Below are positions 1 through 7,184 of a stretch of DNA of 58,514 nt, piece by piece; the first letter of the stretch is position 1; every line of letters begins with the position of its first letter. The position numbers and the translations under genes are program-made. Source of the DNA: an uncultured Eubacteriales bacterium (GTDB taxonomy: Bacteria > Bacillota > Clostridia > Christensenellales > CAG-1252). Below the pieces are notes generated by a model. The model was not told the DNA's origin. It made no database searches and saw nothing but the letters and a program-made list of their open reading frames with translations. Location: the NCBI GenBank assembly GCA_902797685.1, contig CADBTQ010000079.1, forward strand, positions 1-58,514. Reading direction: 5' to 3'.

Positions 1-300
1 GGACCGATGATATACACGATTTGCAATCGTGATGATATGCACCGCCAAGCGGTGATTCGGAAGGCGCCGAACGCGCCTTTTAGATGGCGTGGTACACAAA
101 ACACAATAGGTTGCCCCGAAACTTCGGGGCGATTTTTGTATCCGTTTGAAGTGGCCAAAACATCAAAAATGCTGCCACTTTCTTTGCTAAAGCAAAGGAA
201 ACATCACTATCGGCGCAAGCCGATAACATCATTTGCGCTTTGCGCAAGCATCATTTCGCCTTGAGGCGATACGTCACTTGCTCGCGCAGAGAGCAACTAT
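1..300. repeat. Hairpin array A1 with conserved scaffold
   Basis: The left part (1-58) has mini-hairpins separated by gatgatat-type words, for example cacgat-ttgc-aatcgtg and accgcc-aa-gcggt. A scaffold with a terminator-like stem follows (60-137), then a right part (about 190-300) with hairpins such as tatcggc-gcaa-gccgata separated by catcac/catcat words, the opposite orientation of the left words. Positions 1-121 are nearly identical to 16526-16647, and parts of the scaffold recur at about 48510-48690. I see no gene here; ORFs through it are by-products of the repeat. The region lies upstream of the VanW-like gene and may extend left of the window. Confidence 0.8.
113..137 (+). terminator. 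Terminator-like hairpin in array A1
   Basis: An 8-bp perfect stem, GCCCCGAA/TTCGGGGC, with a 2-nt loop is followed by GATTTTT. The equivalent scaffold position at 48571-48595 has a different loop but the same kind of GC stem and T-run. It probably ends transcripts entering from the left. Confidence 0.6.
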
Positions 301-354
301 CTCTCCCCATAGTGGGCGTGCATATCCGCCCGGTCTTTCCGCCATACTACCGAC

Positions 355-1545
355 GTGAAGCGGTTTTGTTTGCTACTACTTATCACGCTTGCGACGTGCG
401 TACTCGTTGCGCCGTCCCTTTCGCCCACCGCCGTAGCCCAAGAGGGTAAGACGGTCGTTTTGACGCTATCCGGCAAGATTTACCGCGCCAACGCTACCCC
501 TTTGCCCTTGCCCGTGGGCGAGACGAGTTATCTCGGCTACTTCGAGCGATTGTGGGGATACGGTCAGGATCTGACTCGGTGTCTCGACGCGCTGTCCCCA
601 AGGTTAGGCGAGGGCGTGGCGCACTTGATCGACTCGTTGGAGACCCCGCCCCAAGACGCTACCGTTGAGGTCACGCCCACGGGGGTCAAACTGAATGCGG
701 ACGTCAAGGGGTGGGGCTTCGACCGCTACCTGTTGGGCAAAGCGGTCGCCGTCTGTTTGGACGGGGGCGCGCCCGCCCCGCTCCAACTTGTCGAGACCCG
801 AGCGCCGGTGACCTTGACCGATCTCAAGAGACAAACGCAAACGATAGGTCGATTTACCACCCTCTACGACCAGGGCAACCGCAACCGATGCCGCAATCTG
901 CAACTGGCGTGCAAAGCGTTAAGCGGCGTCGTTTTGGCAAGCGGAGAGACCCTTAGTTTTAACCAAAAAGTGGGAGAACGCACGGAAAATCGAGGATTTT
1001 TGCCCGCCCCCGTCGTGCAGGACGGAGCCTATATCCAAGGGGTGGGCGGGGGCGTTTGCCAAGTCAGCACCACCCTCTACAACGCCGCCCTTCGAGCGGG
1101 GTTGGACGTGGTCGAATCCCATCCGCATACCTTGACCGCGCATTACGTCAAGGCGGGTTGGGACGCTATGGTGTCGGGGTGGAGCGACCTCGTTTTGTCC
1201 AATCCCTCTCCTTACCCCGTTTATATTTTCGCTTTCGCCCAAGGGGGGCAACTGACGGTCAAACTGCTGGGCTTGCCCCAAGGTAAAGTCAAATTGTGGA
1301 CGGGAGAGCCCACGGTGACCCCCTCTTGTGACTTGGACGAAGAAGGTGTGCGACTCGCTTCGACCGAGGGGTACGAGTTGGTCAAAAAAGGACAGGACGG
1401 GATCAGGATCGAAACCTATCGGGAGATCGACGGGATCAAGCAACGATTGCGCCTGTCGGTCTACCCCACCCTTCCCTCGGTGTGGCGAAAAGCCCCTGTC
1501 GACCAAGTCTCTTTGCCCCAAACGAACGAGGAGACGCACCCCTAA
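355..1545 (+). CDS. VanW family protein, secreted or anchored
   Basis: A 396-aa protein of the VanW family, whose members are exported and cell-envelope associated but of unknown biochemical role (the name comes from vancomycin-resistance clusters). Residues 1-29 look like a signal peptide: MKRF, a long leucine-rich stretch, then AVAQ. The VanW core spans about residues 160-290 and includes GETLSFNQKVGERT and, near residue 231, the diagnostic GGGVCQVSTTLYNA. The start is GTG; I chose it because it yields the signal peptide, although no good ribosome binding site precedes it. It stands alone, downstream of hairpin array A1, and about 140 bp upstream of a separate promoter. No van resistance genes are nearby. 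Confidence 0.85.
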   Translation: MKRFCLLLLITLATCVLVAPSLSPTAVAQEGKTVVLTLSGKIYRANATPLPLPVGETSYLGYFERLWGYGQDLTRCLDALSPRLGEGVAHLIDSLETPPQDATVEVTPTGVKLNADVKGWGFDRYLLGKAVAVCLDGGAPAPLQLVETRAPVTLTDLKRQTQTIGRFTTLYDQGNRNRCRNLQLACKALSGVVLASGETLSFNQKVGERTENRGFLPAPVVQDGAYIQGVGGGVCQVSTTLYNAALRAGLDVVESHPHTLTAHYVKAGWDAMVSGWSDLVLSNPSPYPVYIFAFAQGGQLTVKLLGLPQGKVKLWTGEPTVTPSCDLDEEGVRLASTEGYELVKKGQDGIRIETYREIDGIKQRLRLSVYPTLPSVWRKAPVDQVSLPQTNEETHP

Positions 1546-1651
1546 CCGCCTGTTTGCACGCTCTCTTTCCGCCCCGATCTTCTTTTTTTGAGGGTCAAAC
1601 GGGGTATTTTTGTGCCATAAGCAACCGATTTGCCCCGTTTGGCGAAAAAAT

Positions 1652-1668
1652 GTTAACAATGAGTTAAC
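1652..1668. promoter_or_regulatory. Paired GTTAAC sites, possible operator
   Basis: Two palindromic GTTAAC hexamers at 1652-1657 and 1663-1668 are centred 11 bp apart, just upstream of the -35 box at 1685. That is about one helical turn, as expected for a dimeric or cooperative DNA-binding protein controlling the ABC transporter operon. No regulator is identified. Confidence 0.35.
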
Positions 1669-1684
1669 AATCCCCCTCGTTTTG

Positions 1685-1714
1685 TTGACAGCGCCGAACG
1701 CGCTTTTGTATAAT
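1685..1714 (+). promoter_or_regulatory. Consensus sigma-A promoter for the ABC transporter operon
   Basis: TTGACA at 1685-1690 and TATAAT at 1709-1714 are perfect housekeeping hexamers separated by 18 bp, about 70 bp upstream of the ABC transporter start. Confidence 0.8.
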
Positions 1715-1785
1715 TATCGTGTTTTATACTATAACGCGTTACGCGGCGCGAGTCTTAAAGGGCTTGCGTCGTTTAGGAGGAAATA

Positions 1786-4700
1786 ATGCTCAAACTGCAA
1801 GGAATCACCAAAGAATATCCCCTGACCAACGACGAAAAGGTGTTGGCTTTGAAGGGGATCGATCTCGAGTTTCGCCGTTGCGAGTTCGTGTCCGTTTTGG
1901 GACAGTCGGGCTGCGGCAAAACCACTTTGCTCAATATCATCGGCGGACTGGATCATTATACGGACGGCGATCTGTTTATCAACGGCGTCAGTACCAAACA
2001 ATACAAGGACCACGATTGGGACACTTATCGCAACCACTCCATCGGCTTTATCTTTCAGACCTACAACCTCATCATGCACCTCTCGGTCATCGAGAACGTG
2101 GAATTGGCGCTGACGTTGAGCGGCGTGGACAAAAAAGAGCGTAGAGAAAGAGCCAAAGAAGCCCTAAAGAGCGTGGGATTGGAAGGGCAAGAGTTCAAAA
2201 ACCCCAACCAACTGTCGGGCGGACAAATGCAACGGGTCGCCATTGCGCGCGCCCTCATCAACGATCCCGAGATCCTGCTCGCCGACGAGCCCACGGGCGC
2301 ACTGGACAGCGAGACCAGCGTGCAGATCATGGAGATTCTCAAGGAGATCGCGGGAGAGAGGTTGATCATCATGGTCACCCACAACCCCGACCTCGCCTAC
2401 CAATACAGCACCCGTATCGTCAAGCTGATGGACGGCAAAGTCATCGACGACTCCAAGCCGTACGACAGCGAGACCGAACCCGAAGGGGAACTCAAACCCG
2501 AACCGGTAGAGGACGAGGAGCAACAAGAAGAGCAAGCCGAAGCCCCCGCCCAAGAGGGAGAGGGCGAGCAAGCGCCCAAAAAGCGCCGCAACCCCTTCCA
2601 CAAGTCGGGCAAGGGCGGCAAGACCAGCATGAATTACCTAAGCGCCCTCAACCTGTCGGGCAAAAACCTGTGGACGAAGAGAGCGCGCACCCTGTTGACT
2701 TCGGTCGCGGGCAGCATCGGTATCATCGGTATCGCCATCGTGTTGGCGCTGTCTTCGGGCTTTGGCTCGTACGTGCAAAACACCGCCGCCAACGCCTTGT
2801 CCCGCTACCCTTTGACCATCACGGGGTCGGATATGAACGTGAGTTCGGTGGCGTCCATCTTCCTCAACGCGACGTTAAACGGCAACAACGGACTGGAAGA
2901 ATATCCCACCGACGGAGAGATCGGTTACACCTCGGTGTTGGGCAGTATGTTGCAACATTTGGACGTCATCTTTGCCAAAAACGACCTGCCCACCCTCAAA
3001 GTGTATTTGGAGGAAAAGTTCGATCCCAAGTGGGGCTCGGTCAAGTACAACTACGACCTCGATCTGCACCTATACACCGACTACGCCTCGGACGACTCCA
3101 CGGGCAACACCTACTACAAGGTCAACCCCTACGCCGCCCGCGTGGTGGAGCAACTCAACAACGTGTTGGGCTCGTCCGACTCTCTCAAAAAGATGCTGTC
3201 GGGCACCGCTTCTTTCGATCAGGTCGTCGCCAATTTGGACTCGTACAGCTCGATGTTTGCCATTTGGGACGAATTGACCCAAGACCAAGAGCTGTTGGAG
3301 TCCCAATACGAACTGGTGGCGGGCGAGTGGCCCAAGGATAAGACCGACTTGGTCTTTGTCGTAGACAAATACAACCATATCGACGACTATATGGCGTTTG
3401 CCCTCGGCTTGGCCAACCCCAACGACGCGGGCAAAGTGGTCATGTCGGGCATCGGCACCCTTTTGGGCGACGACGAACCCGACGAGGAAAACCCCCTTTC
3501 CAAGAACGTGGCGGCTCAGACCATCTTGGACAATCTGCACTACCAGTTGATGTTGGAGAGCGACTACTATAGTTACGACGCCCCCAACAATGCTTGGGTG
3601 TCGGTGCCTTACGCGCACCTTGCCGACGACAAAACGCCCGAAGTGCGCAACCTCGTCGACCCCTATCTCGAAGACGGCGTCACTCCCAACCCCAACTACA
3701 TCGCCACCCAACTCAACGTGACGGGTATCGTCCGTCTCAAAAAAGGGGTTGGCTCGGGCGCGATCAACGGTTTGATCGCCTATCCGCACGAGTTGATCGA
3801 GTGGATGATCGAAGCGGCAAAGAGCCGCGAGCTGGTGGAGTCGCAACTTGCCGTCAAGACCACCTACCAAGGGCAGGGCGCCAAAAACAAAACCGACTAC
3901 GTGGAGTACGCCATAGCGGGAAGCGACATCGCCTCGCCTTATAGCGGCGCCAAAGTGATCGCCTACGAGCGCTATTACTACGACGGGGAGTATCACACCG
4001 AGCCCCGTTTGGAGCATGGCGCTTATTGGAACGAGGACACCTACCAACGCCTTGTCCAAAACGGCACCGGTATCACCGCCACCCGCACCTATTACCAAGG
4101 TTCTACCGCAGGTTATTATCGCACGCCCGCCCCCGGCGACTACGCTTATCGCAACGTGTTGACGGGCGAAGCGCTCAAAGACAGCATCGACTACGGCAAG
4201 ACTCTGACGAGTTTTGGCTACGCCGACTTGGATAGCCCCTCGTCCATCAGCATCTACTCGTCCGACTTCGACAACAAGGACAAGATCATCAAGTTGCTCG
4301 ACGACTTTGCTTCCTACAAGGTCGTAGACGAAGAGGGCGCGGTCATCCGCGAGGGGTCGGATCTGCAATACAGCGATATGGTGGGCACCATGTTGTCCGC
4401 CATCACCTTGATCATCCAAGCCATCACCTACGTGTTGATCGCCTTTTCGTCCATCTCGTTGGTGGTATCGTCCATCATGATCGGTATCATCACCTACACC
4501 TCGGTCATCGAGCGTACCAAGGAGATCGGCGTGCTGCGCTCTATCGGCGCGCGCAAAAAGGATATCACCCGCGTGTTCAACAGCGAGACCTTTATCGTGG
4601 GCACCATCAGCGGTCTTTTGGCGGTCTTTGTGACTTGGATACTCACCTTCCCCGCCAACGCCATCCTCAAGCACTATACCGACATCTCGGGTTTGGTGTC

Positions 4701-4824
4701 CATCGCTTGGTGGCATCCTCTCCTGTTGATCGGCTTGAGCATCTTCCTCACCGCCGTCGCCGGCTTTATCCCCAGCCGTATCGCCGCGCGCAAAGACCCC
4801 GTCACGGCTTTGCGTACCGAATAA
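1786..4824 (+). CDS. MacB/FtsX-type ABC transporter, fused ATPase and permease
   Basis: A 1,012-aa fusion of ATPase and permease. The ATPase domain (about 1-225) has Walker A GQSGCGKTT near residue 40, signature LSGGQMQR near 142, and a LADEPTGALDSET Walker B/D-loop typical of the LolD/MacB class. An acidic, Glu/Gln-rich linker (about 225-265) and a basic patch lead to an FtsX-like permease: one membrane segment near 300-325, a large extracytoplasmic domain to about 860, then three closing membrane segments with the VIERTKEIGVLRSIGA motif. Such mechanotransmission transporters export peptides or lipoproteins or act on the cell wall; the substrate is unknown. Start ATG with GGAGG 7 nt upstream. 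The next gene follows after 9 bp. Confidence 0.9.
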   Translation: MLKLQGITKEYPLTNDEKVLALKGIDLEFRRCEFVSVLGQSGCGKTTLLNIIGGLDHYTDGDLFINGVSTKQYKDHDWDTYRNHSIGFIFQTYNLIMHLSVIENVELALTLSGVDKKERRERAKEALKSVGLEGQEFKNPNQLSGGQMQRVAIARALINDPEILLADEPTGALDSETSVQIMEILKEIAGERLIIMVTHNPDLAYQYSTRIVKLMDGKVIDDSKPYDSETEPEGELKPEPVEDEEQQEEQAEAPAQEGEGEQAPKKRRNPFHKSGKGGKTSMNYLSALNLSGKNLWTKRARTLLTSVAGSIGIIGIAIVLALSSGFGSYVQNTAANALSRYPLTITGSDMNVSSVASIFLNATLNGNNGLEEYPTDGEIGYTSVLGSMLQHLDVIFAKNDLPTLKVYLEEKFDPKWGSVKYNYDLDLHLYTDYASDDSTGNTYYKVNPYAARVVEQLNNVLGSSDSLKKMLSGTASFDQVVANLDSYSSMFAIWDELTQDQELLESQYELVAGEWPKDKTDLVFVVDKYNHIDDYMAFALGLANPNDAGKVVMSGIGTLLGDDEPDEENPLSKNVAAQTILDNLHYQLMLESDYYSYDAPNNAWVSVPYAHLADDKTPEVRNLVDPYLEDGVTPNPNYIATQLNVTGIVRLKKGVGSGAINGLIAYPHELIEWMIEAAKSRELVESQLAVKTTYQGQGAKNKTDYVEYAIAGSDIASPYSGAKVIAYERYYYDGEYHTEPRLEHGAYWNEDTYQRLVQNGTGITATRTYYQGSTAGYYRTPAPGDYAYRNVLTGEALKDSIDYGKTLTSFGYADLDSPSSISIYSSDFDNKDKIIKLLDDFASYKVVDEEGAVIREGSDLQYSDMVGTMLSAITLIIQAITYVLIAFSSISLVVSSIMIGIITYTSVIERTKEIGVLRSIGARKKDITRVFNSETFIVGTISGLLAVFVTWILTFPANAILKHYTDISGLVSIAWWHPLLLIGLSIFLTAVAGFIPSRIAARKDPVTALRTE

Positions 4825-4833
4825 GGAGCGCCT

Positions 4834-5703
4834 ATGTCAAACGCCATTATCTACGTATTTTCGGGCTCGGGCAACACCAAACGCGTTGCCAAAGAGTTTG
4901 CCCGCCACTTTGAGGCGGACGGAGTGGAGACCACCTTGGTGGATATCAAGAAGGGGCAAAATTATCCTTCCCCCTTGCGCTACGACGTGGTGATCGTCGC
5001 CCACCCCGTGCACGGCTTCAACGCCCCCACCACCGTATTTGATTTTGTCAAACAACTCCCCCAAGGGGACGGACGTTTGGTGTATATCGTGGAGACCTCG
5101 GGCGAGCCGCTCAAACTCAACGACGGCGCGCACCTCGCCGTGCGCAATCGGCTCCGCCGCAAGGGGTACGGTTTCGGCGGGTATCTTAGGTACGTCATGC
5201 CCTACAACATCATCTTCCGTCATTCGGACGGTATGGCGGTGCGCTTGTGGCAAGCCGCCCAAAAGCAGATCTCGTTGGACTACCCCATGATCTTGGCGGG
5301 GGAAGAGTGGAAGACCTTTACCTCTCCTTGGACCAAATTGGTCAATGCGGTGGTGCGCATCGAGCATCCCGCCATGCCCGTGATCGGCAGGGGCTTTAAG
5401 TCCACCGACCAATGTATCGGGTGCGGCAAGTGCGAAAGGATCTGCCCCCAGCAAAACATCGTGATCAAAGACGGTCGTCCCGTTTTCGGCAAAAACTGCG
5501 TGGGCTGCATGGGGTGCGCTTTTTCCTGCCCCAAAGACGCTATCCGAACGGGTATTCTCAACTCGTGGCGGGTCAACGGCGCTTACCCCACCGAGGGCAC
5601 GCCCTGCACCGACGAGGAGATCTGCTCCTACTGGAAGGGGGTATATCGCCGCTACTTCCACGCCATCGAAGACCAAGACGTCCCGCCCGTGATGGACAAA
5701 TAA
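4834..5703 (+). CDS. EFR1 family ferredoxin with flavodoxin domain
   Basis: A 289-aa cytoplasmic electron carrier. The N-terminal flavodoxin-like domain starts with the FMN phosphate loop FSGSGNTKRVAKEF. The C-terminal half holds two [4Fe-4S] motifs, CIGCGKCERICP (about 194-205) and CVGCMGCAFSCP (about 222-233). This matches the EFR1 (EFR1 family ferrodoxin) architecture common in anaerobic Firmicutes. Partners are unknown. It follows the ABC transporter by 9 bp with AAGGAG before the ATG, so the two are probably co-transcribed, though the functional link is unclear. Array A2 begins directly after the stop. Confidence 0.88.
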   Translation: MSNAIIYVFSGSGNTKRVAKEFARHFEADGVETTLVDIKKGQNYPSPLRYDVVIVAHPVHGFNAPTTVFDFVKQLPQGDGRLVYIVETSGEPLKLNDGAHLAVRNRLRRKGYGFGGYLRYVMPYNIIFRHSDGMAVRLWQAAQKQISLDYPMILAGEEWKTFTSPWTKLVNAVVRIEHPAMPVIGRGFKSTDQCIGCGKCERICPQQNIVIKDGRPVFGKNCVGCMGCAFSCPKDAIRTGILNSWRVNGAYPTEGTPCTDEEICSYWKGVYRRYFHAIEDQDVPPVMDK

Positions 5704-6092
5704 TATTTGCTAAAGCAAACGCGAGATATACCCTGTGGGTATGCGATGAAAGGTTTGCTAAAGCAAACGCGATATATACCTACGGTATGCGATATATTTG
5801 CTATGCAAATGCGATATACCGCTAAAGGCGGTGCGATATACGATCGGGCGAGCCCAATCGTGTTGTGGAAACGATAGATGACAAACAAAAGAGTGTTCTT
5901 CCAAGCGGAATGGGGAACACTCTTTTTTATCCATTACATTGGCTTTAGCCAATATCTCGCAAGGCGTAGCCTTATCTCGCATTGCCAAGGGCAATATATC
6001 GCATACCCACAGGGTATATATCGCGTTTGCGTAGCAAACTCATACCGTAGGTATATATCGCGGGGTGGCAAGACTCGTCTTGCCACCCCACT
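5704..6092. repeat. Hairpin array A2 (gcgatat / atatcgc), mirror-organised
   Basis: Left half: gcgatat words separate different hairpins, for example ttgct-aaa-gcaa, tacc-tac-ggta, atttgc-tat-gcaaat, accgc-taaa-gcggt. Centre: a terminator at 5886-5928. Right half: the same word inverted (atatcgc) between hairpins such as ttggc-ttta-gccaa, aaggc-gta-gcctt and ttgcc-aag-ggcaa, ending in a long stem at 6063-6090. Some right-half units are reverse complements of left-half units (the taccgtaggta unit). The array lies exactly between two convergent genes. Confidence 0.85.
5886..5928. terminator. Central terminator of array A2
   Basis: The stem AAAAGAGTGTTC pairs with GAACACTCTTTT across a 16-nt loop and is followed by a T-run on the plus strand, with an A-run before it. 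It can act in both directions between the convergent genes. Confidence 0.75.
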
Positions 6093-6094
6093 TG

Positions 6095-6244
6095 TTACTT
6101 GCTCGCTTTCTTCTTTTTGGCGACTCGTTTGGCGCTCTCTTGGGGAGATTCTTTCCACTTGTTGGTCTGCTCCACCGACGCTTTGGTGCGGTTGACTTGA
6201 TCGCAGCCTCCGCAGTCTGTCGTACACGATTTGCTCTTACCCAT
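6095..6244 (-). CDS. Small Cys-motif protein, 49 aa, unknown
   Basis: A 49-aa ORF with an ideal GGAGG five bases before its ATG. It begins MGKSKSCTTDCGGCDQ and continues into a Lys/Ser-rich, charged tail ending KKKKASK. The C-x3-C-x2-C spacing recalls metal or Fe-S ligands, but the protein is too short to assign and lacks radical SAM features. It is divergent from the CitG-like operon, and its stop is followed by the long stem at 6063-6090 and then array A2. I do not recognise the family. The strong ribosome binding site and uninterrupted frame support it as a real gene. Confidence 0.6.
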   Translation of the reverse strand: MGKSKSCTTDCGGCDQVNRTKASVEQTNKWKESPQESAKRVAKKKKASK

Positions 6245-6264
6245 ATTACCTCCTTTGCCACGGG

Positions 6265-6293
6265 TTGACGAATTGTCGGATTTTTGGTATAAT
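6265..6293 (+). promoter_or_regulatory. Promoter of the CitG-like/helD operon
   Basis: TTGACG (6265-6270), a 17-bp spacer and TATAAT (6288-6293). The leader between it and the start codon at 6386 contains three small hairpins: acccc-ttt-ggggc, ctcccc-acccaagt-ggggag and ggagc-gtag-gctcc. Confidence 0.75.
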
Positions 6294-6385
6294 AACCCAA
6301 TGACTTATGTACCCCTTTGGGGCAAACTCCCCACCCAAGTGGGGAGGGACGGAGCGTAGGCTCCACCGATAGTATAGGAGGAATT

Positions 6386-7180
6386 ATGAATCCCAATTCT
6401 CTGGCGCAACTGGCAAATGATGCCATGAAAGAGCAACTCGCCGCCACGCCCAAACCCGGGTTGGTGGATCAAGAGTCGAGCGGGGCGCACTTAGACCTCG
6501 ATTATCCCTTGATGATAGACGCCATCGACGCGCTGACCCCCCACCTCGTCACCTTTGGGCAGACGGGGCTGTTTACGGCGGATCAAGCGGACGACAAAGT
6601 GTCCGACATCATGCAAAAGGTGGGGATCGCCGCCTTGGAAGAGGTGCGCGAAGTGTCCCAAGGCGCCAACGCCCTCAAAGGCACCGCCTTTTGTTTGGGG
6701 CTGTTTATCACCGCCTATTATAGGGTGTTCCGCCAACACACGGGCGAGGTCACGGTGGGGGAACTCATCGACCAGATCGCCCGTCTTGCCGCCCCTATCA
6801 AGCGGGAAAAGGACTCGCACGGCGCGTTCGTCGCCGAGAGTTACCACGTCGAGGGGGCTTTGGGCGAGGCGCAAGCGGGTTATCGCCAATGGCTGACCGA
6901 AGGACTGTGGCTGTACCGCCATATGCAAGGGGAACACCGAGAGGTGCGGCTGTTGCTGTATATCATGGCGCGGTTGGACGACTCGTGCGTGTATCACCGC
7001 GTGGGCGGGGGACTTGCCGAGGACGTCAAGACCATCGCCAACCACCTGTACGAGCATTTTAATATAGAAGACGTGCGCACGGCGTGCCGCTATTTCGAAC
7101 GCTGTCACATCTCCACCGGCGGATGCGGGGACATACTCACCCTCGTATTGCTGGCGGACAAAGTACTGCCAAAGGAGTAA
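6386..7180 (+). CDS. CitG-like triphosphoribosyl-dephospho-CoA synthase family protein
   Basis: A 264-aa protein resembling CitG/MdcB, which makes the 2'-(5''-triphosphoribosyl)-3'-dephospho-CoA precursor of the citrate or malonate lyase prosthetic group. Family signatures: ATPKPGLVD near residue 20 followed by SSGAHLDLDY, the GANALKGTAFCLGL helix, and SHG followed by EGALGEAQAGY. The start is the ATG after AGGAGGAATT; longer upstream starts lack a ribosome binding site. No citrate lyase or malonate decarboxylase genes occur in the window, so its true substrate may differ. It is followed 4 bp later by helD, within one operon. Confidence 0.8.
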   Translation: MNPNSLAQLANDAMKEQLAATPKPGLVDQESSGAHLDLDYPLMIDAIDALTPHLVTFGQTGLFTADQADDKVSDIMQKVGIAALEEVREVSQGANALKGTAFCLGLFITAYYRVFRQHTGEVTVGELIDQIARLAAPIKREKDSHGAFVAESYHVEGALGEAQAGYRQWLTEGLWLYRHMQGEHREVRLLLYIMARLDDSCVYHRVGGGLAEDVKTIANHLYEHFNIEDVRTACRYFERCHISTGGCGDILTLVLLADKVLPKE

Positions 7181-7184
7181 GGAT

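Noticed and set aside
355-1545. Vancomycin resistance gene vanW
   Set aside because: It belongs to the broad VanW family, but no vanHAX, vanRS or vanY genes are nearby; the family is widespread in susceptible Clostridia.
3070-4716. 548-aa minus-strand ORF
   Set aside because: Antisense to the ABC transporter permease part, whose membrane helices and FtsX motif are clear.
5704-6092. CRISPR array in the gcgatat repeats (and in A7, A9, A10)
   Set aside because: The constant words are only 7-9 bp, the intervening parts are themselves palindromic, unit lengths vary, the words invert half-way, and no cas gene is near.
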